64,000 nt of DNA from Echinicola shivajiensis. Its GTDB lineage: Bacteria; Bacteroidota; Bacteroidia; Cytophagales; Cyclobacteriaceae. Below, piece after piece: positions 1 to 8,799 of the stretch. Made by a program: the position numbers and the translations under genes. The stretch is from NCBI RefSeq assembly GCF_018642165.1, contig NZ_JAHHZM010000006.1, forward strand, positions 186,001 to 250,000, read 5' to 3'. Each line of letters starts with the position of its first letter. Position 1 is the first letter of the stretch. The notes beneath the pieces were generated by a model. The model searched no databases and was not told the DNA's origin. It saw only the letters and a program-made list of their open reading frames with translations.

Positions 1-908
1 GCACCAATTACCCTGTCAAAGCTACAATTACCCGTAATTCTGGAGGATGGTCTGCCTATAATCCTAGCTGGGATTTGTTGTTTTCCTATTTATGTTCAGA
101 TGGACAGCCAATAGATGAGTCACCTTTGTTTGATCCAAGAAATCCTTTCGATAATAGGGATCCTAGATTGAATGAGACCATTGTACCTTTTGAAACGCAG
201 CATCTTGGTTATATGTACCAACCCCATCCAGATTCGGTAGAAGTATATGATTTCAAAAATGCGAGGTATATTAAGAACAATGACAGCAGGACCAATACCC
301 AATTTGCTTCATACAATGGATTGGTATGGAAAAAAGGAGTTACAGAAGATTGGGCCGATGATTTGAATACAGATCCCGATATTATTTTGATGAGATATGC
401 AGAAATACTGTTGACCTATGCAGAGGCGAGCATCGAGTTAAATCTAATCGATCAAAGCGTATTGGATGCATTGAATATGGTAAGGGGGAGGGCTTACGGA
501 CAGGATTATTCCAACACCATGGCCTATCCTGCAATCACTATATCAGATCAGGAATCACTAAGACAAACTGTTCATATAGAAAGACGGATGGAGTTTGCAT
601 GGGAAGGTTTGCGATATATGGACATCATTCGTTGGGGAATAGCTGATAAGGTACTGAATAATGATATCTATGGCATGCTGGATCCCACTGAGTTGAGAGA
701 AAAAGTGGTTCAGCCCGGTTTATGGTTTTTTCCTGAAACCCCTGAAATTGATGCAGACGGAATACCTGTTTTAGAACCTGTTTTCAATAAGGGACTTATA
801 AAATTATTAGCAGATAGGACTTTTGATGCCAGTAAGCAATACCTATGGCCAGTTCCTGCTGAAGAGGTAATCACCAATGAAAATCTTACACAAAATCCCA
901 ACTATTAA
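1..908 (+). CDS. SusD/RagB-family outer-membrane glycan-binding lipoprotein, C-terminal part (5' truncated by window)
   Basis: The reading frame is open from base 3 to the TAA at 906-908, so the gene begins before the window and about 300 C-terminal residues are seen. SusD proteins are surface lipoproteins that cap a SusC TonB-dependent transporter and bind glycan. Family marks visible here are a helix with RYAEILLTYAEA, a following ALNMVRGRA segment, the ERRMEFAWEGLRYMDIIRWG block, and the typical end LWPVPAEEVITNENLTQNPNY less one residue. The susC partner would lie upstream, outside the window. Gene order SusD then sulfatase suggests a sulfated polysaccharide as substrate; the exact glycan cannot be told. 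Confidence 0.93.
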   Translation, partial: TNYPVKATITRNSGGWSAYNPSWDLLFSYLCSDGQPIDESPLFDPRNPFDNRDPRLNETIVPFETQHLGYMYQPHPDSVEVYDFKNARYIKNNDSRTNTQFASYNGLVWKKGVTEDWADDLNTDPDIILMRYAEILLTYAEASIELNLIDQSVLDALNMVRGRAYGQDYSNTMAYPAITISDQESLRQTVHIERRMEFAWEGLRYMDIIRWGIADKVLNNDIYGMLDPTELREKVVQPGLWFFPETPEIDADGIPVLEPVFNKGLIKLLADRTFDASKQYLWPVPAEEVITNENLTQNPNY

Positions 909-915
909 TCCCAAA

Positions 916-940
916 GAGCTGCGGGAATCACCCGCAGCTC
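916..940 (+). terminator. Intercistronic stem-loop between susD and the sulfatase gene
   Basis: A perfect 10-bp inverted repeat (gagctgcggg / cccgcagctc) with a 5-base loop lies 7 bases after the susD stop. No T-run follows, so it is a weak candidate for intrinsic termination. A transcript-stabilising 3' hairpin that lets susD be expressed above the downstream enzymes is an equally good reading. The palindrome is seen; the role is inferred. Confidence 0.55.
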
Positions 941-965
941 AACTTCAAATTCAATATCAATTTTC

Positions 966-2366
966 ATGAAGACTTATAAGGCTTTAAGATTTGATTTGGT
1001 GTTGATAGGTCTCTTTGTGGCATTATCATGGCCGCTTGTCTCGTTAGCACAGGATCCTCGGCCCAATTTTATAGTGATCTTGACTGATGACCAACGAATG
1101 GATGCATTGGGCGCAAATGGGAATGACTATATCATGACACCAAGTTTGGATAAACTAGCAGGTCAATCTCTGGTTTTTAACCAAGCGAATGTGGTCTTTT
1201 CTCTTTGCAGTCCAAGTAGAGCCGCTTTACTTACAGGAAGGTATGGAAGCGCCAATGGTGTGTTGAAATTGGGTAGTGGTTTGAAGGAAAACGAAAAGAG
1301 CTTAGCCCAATATTTAAAAGATGAAGGCTATAATACTGGTTTTGCTGGAAAGTGGCATCTATCCCAAACTCCCCATGAATTGGGTTTTGATGAGGCGGTG
1401 TATTTTGAGGGGAATGGTGCCTATTATAATCGAGAGATATTTGAGGCCAATAAAGTTTCTAGACCTGCCCAACATTGTGATGAGTATTGTGTGGATTGGT
1501 CTATTGATTATTTGGAAAATATAGTATCCCAAGCATCTCCTTTTTTCCTCTTACACTGTACCCAATTGCCCCATATGAATGGAAAATTGGTGTGGAATGC
1601 CCAATTGAGCACATTATTAAAGTATGAGGATAAAAAGATTCCTGTCCCAGAATCAAGAGGGGAGGATTTGTCCAATAAACCACCTTACCTCAAGCAGGTC
1701 AGGAATTTGACCAAAGCAAAAGATTATGGTTATCCTGCCCTAGATGCTATTGAAAAGCATATTAAACAGTATTATGCTGTTATTACTGAGATGGACGATG
1801 CCTTGGGAAGACTAATCAAAAAAGTAGAAGACCTTGGATTGATGAATAACACTTATATCATCTTTATGAGTGATAACGGATGGATGCTAGGAGAGCATGG
1901 GTTTACCAGTAAGGTTTTGCCTTACCGGCCATCCACCACTATACCTTTCTTTATTAAAGGACCTGGTGTTACAAGTTTTTCAAGAGAGGAATTGGTTCTT
2001 AATATTGATATAGCGCCAACTGTTTTGGATTTGGCAGGAGTGGAAATTCCTAGGGATATGCATGGTGAAAGTTTGAAAGAGCTTTTGAAGCCAGGGAATA
2101 ATGATTGGCGCAAGGAATTTGTCTATGAAGGCCTAGGGGGATATGGAGGAGCTGATCAGAATTTGACAGTCTTTGACGGAAGATACAGGTATATACAAAC
2201 TTTTTCAGATTCAAGTCTTAGTGAGTTAGTGTTTGAGGAACTGTATGATAACCTACTTGATCCAGATGAGATGATTAATATGGTTAAGGGTAATGATCAA
2301 AAAAATAGAATAGAGGATTTCAAAAAAGTGATTCAAAATCACAAAAAAGAAATTTTAAAGCAATAA
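966..2366 (+). CDS. Secreted S1-family sulfatase (arylsulfatase A-like), 466 aa
   Basis: Formylglycine-dependent sulfatase that hydrolyses sulfate esters, here probably on a glycan handled by the neighbouring SusD system. An N-terminal signal peptide (residues 1-29, ending SLAQ) precedes the sulfatase core. Residues D41-D42 are the first metal ligands; C81-S-P-S-R85 is the CxPxR signature whose Cys is converted to formylglycine; D303-N304 in SDNGWMLGEHG is the second metal-binding segment. The length suits the family. No sulfatase-maturating enzyme is present in the window, so it must be supplied elsewhere. It sits 57 bases after susD and 159 bases before the start chosen for the next gene, in one co-directional cluster. 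Confidence 0.93.
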   Translation: MKTYKALRFDLVLIGLFVALSWPLVSLAQDPRPNFIVILTDDQRMDALGANGNDYIMTPSLDKLAGQSLVFNQANVVFSLCSPSRAALLTGRYGSANGVLKLGSGLKENEKSLAQYLKDEGYNTGFAGKWHLSQTPHELGFDEAVYFEGNGAYYNREIFEANKVSRPAQHCDEYCVDWSIDYLENIVSQASPFFLLHCTQLPHMNGKLVWNAQLSTLLKYEDKKIPVPESRGEDLSNKPPYLKQVRNLTKAKDYGYPALDAIEKHIKQYYAVITEMDDALGRLIKKVEDLGLMNNTYIIFMSDNGWMLGEHGFTSKVLPYRPSTTIPFFIKGPGVTSFSREELVLNIDIAPTVLDLAGVEIPRDMHGESLKELLKPGNNDWRKEFVYEGLGGYGGADQNLTVFDGRYRYIQTFSDSSLSELVFEELYDNLLDPDEMINMVKGNDQKNRIEDFKKVIQNHKKEILKQ

Positions 2367-2525
2367 ATTCTCAATTATAAAAATATGGAAACGACCAATT
2401 TAATTAAAAAATTTTGGCTTTCAGGAAAGGAAGGTCAGAAGGCTAAAAATATCTTTAAACCCCAAAAAATAGTCAAGAGAAAAAATATATCACAGGATAA
2501 TCAAATTAATTTTATTGCTTACCCG

Positions 2526-5042
2526 ATGGACGTGACAAAGAATATTAAAGGCTTTTTTGATTACCCTAAAATTCGGAAATCACTTTTAGCAGTATTATTA
2601 TCCTCAAGCATTTTATTTGGTTGCAATGAAGCCAATACACAGCAAAGAAATGAAATGAGGCAAATCTCTGGGGTTTATCCTCATTTGGCTTATTATAATA
2701 ACGAAGGAGAGTGTGGTACAGGGGCGGTGGTTCCATGGGCCGGTGGACTTTGGGTGATCACTTATGGACCTCATAAGCCTTATGGTTCTTCTGATAAACT
2801 ATATGAGGTGACCCCTGGATTGGAGCAGATTGTACATAAGGAAAGTATAGGTGGTACACCCGCCAACAGGATGATCCATGAAGAAAGTAATCAGCTGTTT
2901 ATTGGTCCTTATGCGATAGATGATAAAGGAAAAATAAGGGTGATATCATATGATAAAATGCCAGGTAGGCATACTGGTAATGCCCGACACCTTACAGATC
3001 CAGAACATAAAATCTATTATGGAACCATGGAAGAAGGGTTTTATGAGGTGGATGTAGAGAGCTTGGAGGTGAATGAATTATATGTGGATGGTAACCAAGT
3101 AAGAAGAAAGGGAGAGGAGCCGCAATTTAGCCCTTTGCTTCCAGGAGCGCATGGAAAGGGACTGTATTCTGGTCAAGGAGTAATGGTATTTTCTAATAAT
3201 GGCGAAGATGTGCCAGAAGCCAAAAGACAATTTGATATTGAAGCTGGGGCTTTGGCAGAGTGGGATGGAAAGGACTGGAAATTGGTACGAAGAAACCAGT
3301 TTGTCGAAATTACCGGTCCAGGTGGGATTCATGGAAATGCCAATCCCGAAACAGATCCTATTTGGGCTACGGGCTGGGATCATAAGTCTGTTTTACTCGG
3401 CGTGAGGGATAATAAGAAAGGTTGGGAGTTTTTTAGACTTCCCAAAGCTTCACATTCTTACGATGGGGCGCATGGTTGGAATACAGAATGGCCAAGAATT
3501 AGGGATATAGGAACTCAAAATGATCCTGATTATTTGATGACCATGCATGGTTTGTTTTGGGATTTCCCTCAAAGTTTCAGCGTGGGAAACACCAAAGGGA
3601 TCAGACCTAGATCAGCTTATTTGAAGGTAATCGGAGATTATACTAGATGGAATGACCAACTGGTGTTTGGTTGTGATGATTCTGCTCAAAAAGAGTTTTT
3701 GAACAAAAGAAAGGTAAAGGGAAGCATTGAAGGTCCTGGGCAGTCTAATTCCAATCTTTGGTTTATCAGTATGGATAAGCCAGATCAGCTGGGACCAAAT
3801 ACCGCTGAGGGATCACTTTATATCAACGAAAGCATTAAAGCTGGAGAAGCATCAGATCCATTTTTATTTGCAGGTTGGAATCAACGTATAGCATGGATTG
3901 ATAATAATGGGTCTTCTTCTGTCAATCTTACTTTCCAAGTTGATGAAAGGGGTAATGGGGAATGGAAAGATCTAAAAGAAGTGGAAGTACCAGCTAATAG
4001 CTCAGTAGATGTTTCATTTGAAAAAGAGGAAAAGGGAGAGTGGATTAGGGTAATAGCTGATCAAACTACCAAAGGAACTATCTTTTTTACCTATACAGAT
4101 GACACACGATTCAACAGGTCTGATAAAGGAATGTTTGAGGGGTTGGCCGGTATTGGGGAGGTAAGTTATAAAGCCGGACTACTTTATGGTTTAGGAGATG
4201 ATAGGAGGAGTTTGGGGATTTTGGCTGGAAAGGTTGAACAAGGGAAATTCCAAAAAACTGCTTATTATGAATTGAACGGAGATATGAACTTGGAGAAAAA
4301 GGACGACCCCAAAACATCGGACTTTATTGAAAATAAATTTGCCATTCCTAAAGAGGTGGTAAGCGTTGAAGAAAGTTCTGTCTTGGTCATCGATGACTTG
4401 GGTAGAAGATGGAGATTTCCTTTGGGAGATGCCCAGTTCGAAGACCTTATCAATAGTGGTATTCAGCGGATTGCTAGAGAAGTAGCTACCGAGAGGGATT
4501 TAATGAATTTACATGGAACATTCTATGAGCTTCCTGCGGAGAACGCAGACGGTTTTGCAAAGGTAAGGCCCATATCTTCCCATAATTTGGCAGTGTATGA
4601 TTATGCCTCTTATAGGGGATTATTGGTAATGTCTGGGATTGATCCTAAAATGGGGAATTCAGAACATGTGATTGTTTCTGAAGACGGAAATGCTGCAGTA
4701 TGGGCAGGCGTTATTGATGATTTGTGGGAGCTGGGCAAGCCAGTTGGTCATGGAGGGCCTTGGAAAGATCATGAGGTTAAAGCTAATGAAATCTCCGATC
4801 CTTATTTGATAGGTTTTTATGATGAGAAATCTATGACTTTGTCTCATGATGCAGATCATCCTGTTAACTTTACCGTGGAAGTGGAGCCTATCGGACATGG
4901 TCCTTGGATGGAGTATAAAACTTTTGAAGTGAAGCCAGGAGAGAAATTGGAATATGAATTTCCTGATAATTTCCAGGCCCGGTGGATCCGCTTTACTGTT
5001 GACCAGAATTGCAAGGCCACAAGCTGGTTAGATTACAAATAA
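2526..5042 (+). CDS. Large lipoprotein of unknown family, beta-rich, with internal duplication (838 aa from this start)
   Basis: I do not recognise the family. The frame is open from an earlier ATG at 2385 (885 aa), but the ATG at 2526 places a lipoprotein signal peptide at the N-terminus: hydrophobic LLAVLLSSSILFG then Cys, so 2526 is preferred; the earlier start would put about 67 residues before it. The body is rich in Gly, Trp and aromatic residues with short beta-strand-like segments, suggestive of a propeller or beta-sandwich. Two segments resemble each other: about 3525-4095 and 4491-5040. Each has a LM..HG.F...P block, then SDP(F/Y)L, then a W.R(V/F)..DQ..K.T ending. It lies between a sulfatase and an FAD-dependent oxidoreductase, so a surface or periplasmic glycan-processing or glycan-binding role is likely but unproven. 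Confidence 0.8.
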   Translation: MDVTKNIKGFFDYPKIRKSLLAVLLSSSILFGCNEANTQQRNEMRQISGVYPHLAYYNNEGECGTGAVVPWAGGLWVITYGPHKPYGSSDKLYEVTPGLEQIVHKESIGGTPANRMIHEESNQLFIGPYAIDDKGKIRVISYDKMPGRHTGNARHLTDPEHKIYYGTMEEGFYEVDVESLEVNELYVDGNQVRRKGEEPQFSPLLPGAHGKGLYSGQGVMVFSNNGEDVPEAKRQFDIEAGALAEWDGKDWKLVRRNQFVEITGPGGIHGNANPETDPIWATGWDHKSVLLGVRDNKKGWEFFRLPKASHSYDGAHGWNTEWPRIRDIGTQNDPDYLMTMHGLFWDFPQSFSVGNTKGIRPRSAYLKVIGDYTRWNDQLVFGCDDSAQKEFLNKRKVKGSIEGPGQSNSNLWFISMDKPDQLGPNTAEGSLYINESIKAGEASDPFLFAGWNQRIAWIDNNGSSSVNLTFQVDERGNGEWKDLKEVEVPANSSVDVSFEKEEKGEWIRVIADQTTKGTIFFTYTDDTRFNRSDKGMFEGLAGIGEVSYKAGLLYGLGDDRRSLGILAGKVEQGKFQKTAYYELNGDMNLEKKDDPKTSDFIENKFAIPKEVVSVEESSVLVIDDLGRRWRFPLGDAQFEDLINSGIQRIAREVATERDLMNLHGTFYELPAENADGFAKVRPISSHNLAVYDYASYRGLLVMSGIDPKMGNSEHVIVSEDGNAAVWAGVIDDLWELGKPVGHGGPWKDHEVKANEISDPYLIGFYDEKSMTLSHDADHPVNFTVEVEPIGHGPWMEYKTFEVKPGEKLEYEFPDNFQARWIRFTVDQNCKATSWLDYK

Positions 5043-5063
5043 ACAATTGACCCAAAATAGATA

Positions 5064-6842
5064 ATGATGAAGCATTATTTTTTTTCAGTAGTCTTCTTTT
5101 TGTTGGCCATATCCAGTGGATATGGCCAACAAAAAGGCATTTTAATAGAAGCCGAAAGTTTTGATAAGCTGGGAGGTTGGCTGGTAGATCCACAATTTGT
5201 AGAGCAAATGGGGTCTCCTTATTTGTTAGCTCATGGTATGGGGGATCCAGTTGCCAATGCCTCTACGAGCTTTAAAATCAAAGATAAAGGCGAATACCAT
5301 ATTTGGGTGAGAACAAAAAATTGGGTTCCAGGAGACTGGGAAGCACCAGGAAGGTTTCAATTGGCTATAAATGGCGAATTATTTTCAAGTGAATTAGGAA
5401 TCCAAGCAGGTTGGGGCTGGGAATATGCTGGAATGGCTAATATAAGCAAAAAGACTGTTGACTTGGAGTTAATTGATTTGACAGGCTTTGACGGGAGATG
5501 TGATGCCATTTATTTTTCTAAATCAAAGAATGATGTTCCTCCTAGGAGCAGCAAATCATTGGCTGAATGGAGGAAAAGTGTAATAGGTGAGAGTGACCAG
5601 CCGCCAGTAGTGGAAGAATATGATTTGGTTGTCGTTGGAGGGGGAATTGCTGGTTGTGCAGCAGCCATTGCCGCTGCAGAGCAAGGATTAGAAGTAGCAT
5701 TGATACACGACAGGCCTGTGTTGGGCGGAAATGCAAGTAGCGAAATCCGTGTGCATACTTTGGGGATTTATGGAAATTTTGAAAGGATCCTAAGAATGCT
5801 GGATACGGAGCACTATCCAAATGGATCTCCAGAGGCCTATAAAGATGAACACAAGCGCCAACAAAACATATCAAAATATAAAAACATTGCTTTATACACC
5901 AACTGGAGGGCTTATGATGCTTTGACCGAAGGTAATACCATTACAGCGGTAGATGCAAGGCATACTTCAGAGGGAAAAAGAATTCGGTTCAAATCTCCTC
6001 GTTTTGTTGATTCTACAGGAGATGGTTGGATAGGTTTTTGGGCTGGTGCTGAATTTTCCTATGGCCGAGAAGCTGTGGATCAATATGGAGAAGCTTATGA
6101 GGAATGGGGGGAATTATGGTCGCCGAATGAAGCTGATGGATTTGTAATGGGCTCTTCAGTTCTTTGGAGGACTTATCAAGGAGATAAGCCATATAGTTTC
6201 CCTAATGTTCCATGGGCCGAAGAAATAGCCAACGGGCATGAAGCTCAAGCAGGGACATGGAAATGGGAGCTTTCACGTTTGGATTTTCATCAGATAGAAG
6301 ATGCGGAAGAAATCAGGGACCATATGCTAAAAGCTATATATGGATCATTTGCCAATCAAAAGAAACTTCCAGAAATGGAGAACCTCAAATTTGAATGGAT
6401 TTCCTATTTGGTTGGGAAAAGGGAATCCAGAAGGTTGGTGGGAGACTATATTTTTACTTTCAAAGATGTAACAGAGCAGAGGAAATTTCCAGATGCTGTG
6501 GTGATGGAAGAAAGGGAAGTGGATGTGCATTACCAACAGAACCTAAAGGATGCTTCCAAACCTGATTTTCTGTCAGAGGCTATATTTTACAGAACACCAA
6601 TGTATTATATCCCCTATAGAAGCCTTTATTCCAAAAATATCAATAACCTATTTATGGCAGGACGTAATTTCAGTTGTTCTCATATAGGCCTGGGGGGGCC
6701 AAGGGTGATGAGGACTACTGGACAAATGGGCGCTGCAGTTGGATTTGCTGCTGCTATTTGTGCCAAATACCAATGTGATCCTAGGTCAGTTTATAAAGAT
6801 CATTTGAAGGAATATTTAGAATTAATAGAAAAGCAAAAGTGA
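5064..6842 (+). CDS. Secreted FAD-dependent oxidoreductase with N-terminal beta-sandwich domain, 592 aa
   Basis: Signal peptide residues 1-21 (ends SSGYGQ). Residues about 25-165 form a carbohydrate-binding-like beta-sandwich opening with ILIEAESFD, as in CBM6/35-like modules. From about residue 187 follows a dinucleotide-binding fold, LVVVGGGIAGCAAAIAAAEQG, then VLGGNASSEIR, typical of the FAD_oxidored family (PF12831) common in glycan-degrading Bacteroidota and Planctomycetes. A C-terminal block (NLFMAGRNFSCSHIGLGGPR) completes the FAD domain. The substrate is unknown; oxidation of a sugar or other polysaccharide-derived compound is inferred from context. The start lies 21 bases after the previous stop. 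Its stop TGA overlaps the GTG start of the next gene, so the two are probably translationally coupled. A perfect hairpin lies in the signal-peptide codons. Confidence 0.88.
   Translation: MMKHYFFSVVFFLLAISSGYGQQKGILIEAESFDKLGGWLVDPQFVEQMGSPYLLAHGMGDPVANASTSFKIKDKGEYHIWVRTKNWVPGDWEAPGRFQLAINGELFSSELGIQAGWGWEYAGMANISKKTVDLELIDLTGFDGRCDAIYFSKSKNDVPPRSSKSLAEWRKSVIGESDQPPVVEEYDLVVVGGGIAGCAAAIAAAEQGLEVALIHDRPVLGGNASSEIRVHTLGIYGNFERILRMLDTEHYPNGSPEAYKDEHKRQQNISKYKNIALYTNWRAYDALTEGNTITAVDARHTSEGKRIRFKSPRFVDSTGDGWIGFWAGAEFSYGREAVDQYGEAYEEWGELWSPNEADGFVMGSSVLWRTYQGDKPYSFPNVPWAEEIANGHEAQAGTWKWELSRLDFHQIEDAEEIRDHMLKAIYGSFANQKKLPEMENLKFEWISYLVGKRESRRLVGDYIFTFKDVTEQRKFPDAVVMEEREVDVHYQQNLKDASKPDFLSEAIFYRTPMYYIPYRSLYSKNINNLFMAGRNFSCSHIGLGGPRVMRTTGQMGAAVGFAAAICAKYQCDPRSVYKDHLKEYLELIEKQK
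5102..5130 (+). repeat. Perfect 13-bp inverted repeat with 3-base loop inside signal-peptide codons
   Basis: Arms gttggccatatcc (5102-5114) and ggatatggccaac (5118-5130) are exact reverse complements separated by agt. The hairpin covers codons 13-23 of the FAD-dependent oxidoreductase. In mRNA it would be a very stable structure about 40 bases after the start codon; in DNA it is a long palindrome that a regulator might bind. The symmetry is directly seen; a regulatory role is inference. Confidence 0.9.
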
Positions 6843-7930
6843 AGTTCTATTTAAGGAAATTAATGATTTTTACTTTCCCCTTTTTGCTCATACTAGGCTT
6901 TGAGGGGAAAGATCTTTTTAAACCTCTTTTCATGGAATTGCCTTTGAAGAGCCAAGAAAACTATAACAGTATTTCTATAGGGGCTTATTCAGAAGAGGAT
7001 TATATAGAACCCTTGAATATAGAACTGTACAGTCATATGGGCCAGCCAGTTTTTTACAGTTCTGAATTTCCAACTACTGTTTGTGAGGATAAAATATGTG
7101 AGATTCTATATATAAAGCTGTTTTGGGATCTAACAGGAAATTATATTGGCTATGATACCCTTTCCGGCCATCCTTTGACCAAGTTTGACCATGAACCATT
7201 TAAAGCAGAAGATTATGTTAAACTACATGAACTACTTCTAAATGAAGGTACTATTCTAAAGTTTAAAAGGAAAGATGAGCTTATTGATAAGAAGATGCTG
7301 AAACCTTCGGATGTAATTGATGGAACTACAGGTGCCACTGCATTGGAGATAAAGGAAGAAGTGGTCATGGGAGCGCTTTACACTTCTTATACGCTTTGGC
7401 ATATAGCTCATAAAGGTGAAATAGAAAACCTACTCAATAAACAAACAAAAGAATTTTTTACTCCTCAATTGGCCAAAGAGTTTATGCAATCCGAAATCGA
7501 TGATTACCGTATTTTCGCTGTAGAACAAATGAGTACTGAGGAGCTTAGCGAGGACAAATCATTTTTGTTGGAGAGTTTGGAGAATGGAAATCCATTATTG
7601 AGAAAAAGTATACTTAGGAAAATTCCTAACAATCTTTTGGAAGACAAACCCTTTCAGTTGAATGTCTGTGAATTGTTTGGCCGCATGGATATTAATACCA
7701 AATCTTATCTTCTAAATAGCCTGAAGCAAGCTAATTTGGTTCATTCGGAAAGTATGGGACTATTACTCAAAAATGTCTCGGGTATGTCCAAGAACCAGCT
7801 CTCTGAATTTTTGGAAATTATTAGTTCTAAAAAACTGTTGAATGATTCACTTAAGGTCAAACTTTTAGAATTAGCTGAATCGGATTATAGGTATGCTTAT
7901 GTCATTTTAGACGCTGGGCTATTGGATTGA
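6839..7930 (+). CDS. Exported protein of unknown function with HEAT-like C-terminus, 363 aa
   Basis: Family not recognised. It begins with GTG at 6839, overlapping the preceding TGA by three bases. A hydrophobic N-terminus (IFTFPFLLILGF) looks like a signal peptide or anchor. The middle contains DVIDGTTGATALEIKEEVV at about residues 159-177, resembling the S/T-G-A-T motif where FMN is covalently attached in FMN-binding domains, but the rest of that domain is not evident. The last 150 residues are paired amphipathic helices typical of HEAT-like repeats. The overlap with the FAD oxidoreductase suggests a functional pair, perhaps electron transfer, which is speculation. Confidence 0.75.
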   Translation: MKFYLRKLMIFTFPFLLILGFEGKDLFKPLFMELPLKSQENYNSISIGAYSEEDYIEPLNIELYSHMGQPVFYSSEFPTTVCEDKICEILYIKLFWDLTGNYIGYDTLSGHPLTKFDHEPFKAEDYVKLHELLLNEGTILKFKRKDELIDKKMLKPSDVIDGTTGATALEIKEEVVMGALYTSYTLWHIAHKGEIENLLNKQTKEFFTPQLAKEFMQSEIDDYRIFAVEQMSTEELSEDKSFLLESLENGNPLLRKSILRKIPNNLLEDKPFQLNVCELFGRMDINTKSYLLNSLKQANLVHSESMGLLLKNVSGMSKNQLSEFLEIISSKKLLNDSLKVKLLELAESDYRYAYVILDAGLLD

Positions 7931-8065
7931 CAGGAATTCAAGGCTACGGAATAGTCCTTTATAAATAGAGATAAATGGCAACTTTTGTTTTATTACTTGT
8001 TGAAGATTGTTTAAAAGTAGGTTTATATTAGGTTACTCCAATTTATGATTTGTTGCTTAATACTG

Positions 8066-8073
8066 TAAATTTG
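8066..8073 (+). promoter_or_regulatory. Candidate Bacteroidota -7 box (TAAATTTG) upstream of moaE
   Basis: The octamer fits the TAnnTTTG -7 consensus of the Bacteroidota primary sigma factor and lies 80 bases before the moaE ATG. A TTTG at 8049-8052 is only 13 bases upstream, shorter than the usual spacing of about 19, so the -33 box is doubtful. Confidence 0.28.
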
Positions 8074-8152
8074 GATGAGAAAATATTTCAATCAATAGGT
8101 GTTGCTAATTATATAGCATACCATATTCATATATAAAAGCGGATAATTACAT

Positions 8153-8599
8153 ATGAAAGATAAAAAGGTCATAAAAGATATCTTTGTAGAAGGAGCGATA
8201 AACCCCGATAAAATTGCCAAATCCATTGCCAATCATAGTACCAAAACTGGAATTGGAGGGCATTCAATCTTTTTAGGTCAAATTAGGGATGATGTAAAGC
8301 CAGAAGGGAAGGTTATAGCAATAGAATATACTGCTTACCGGGATATGGCCTTGGAAAAAGCTAGAGAAATAAGGGAAGATATATTTGCAAAGTATGAGCT
8401 TAGCTGCATGCATATTTATCATAGTTTGGGGAATGTAAAAGTGGGGGAAATCTGTCTTTTTGTATTTACTTCTTCAGCCCATCGAAAAGCTGCAATTGAA
8501 GCCTGCAATGAATTGGTAGAAAGGATTAAAGCCGAATTGCCAATATGGGGAAAAGAGATTTTGGACAATGATGCTGAAGTCTGGAAAGTCAATAGATAA
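8153..8599 (+). CDS. moaE: Molybdopterin synthase catalytic subunit MoaE, 148 aa
   Basis: MoaE joins MoaD to form molybdopterin synthase, which converts cyclic pyranopterin monophosphate to molybdopterin by sulfur transfer. The family blocks are GQIRDDV near residue 43, AIEYTAYRDMA, IYHSLGNVKVGE, and the C-terminal HRKAAIEACNELVERIK followed by ELPIWGKEI, which carries the lysines that shape the active site. Full family length. It stands alone on the + strand, with moaD and other cofactor genes absent from the window. It faces the molybdenum hydroxylase genes across a terminator, which suggests it serves that enzyme. Confidence 0.95.
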   Translation: MKDKKVIKDIFVEGAINPDKIAKSIANHSTKTGIGGHSIFLGQIRDDVKPEGKVIAIEYTAYRDMALEKAREIREDIFAKYELSCMHIYHSLGNVKVGEICLFVFTSSAHRKAAIEACNELVERIKAELPIWGKEILDNDAEVWKVNR

Positions 8600-8751
8600 T
8601 GGTTGTGTACGAGCTAGTTCAGTCTTGTATTAATTTATTTGATTTAAGAGTTAAATGACTATTTATAAATTGTTTATAGTTTTTTTCTTGCTTTGGATAT
8701 TAGATGGTTTTTTGTTCTCTTGATTTATCTATTATATAAATGATAAAAGAA

Positions 8752-8787
8752 AAGTCCTTGAAATTCTAATAGGAAATTCAAGGACTT
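8752..8787 (-). terminator. Terminator hairpin between convergent moaE and the molybdenum hydroxylase operon
   Basis: Arms aagtccttgaa (8752-8762) and ttcaaggactt (8777-8787) form a perfect 11-bp stem with a 14-base loop. Read on the - strand, the stem is followed by TTTCTTTTATCAT, a good U-rich tail for the operon ending at 8800. Read on +, the tail is weaker (atttattt), so it may act in both directions. Confidence 0.75.
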
Positions 8788-8799
8788 ATTTATTGGAGA

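Noticed and set aside
2385-2525. N-terminal extension of the large lipoprotein
   Set aside because: Open frame but Lys/Asn-rich and placed before a clear lipoprotein signal peptide; the later ATG explains the protein better.
8653-8760. Small gene after moaE
   Set aside because: Only a T-rich spacer and the left arm of the terminator are present; no frame with coding character.
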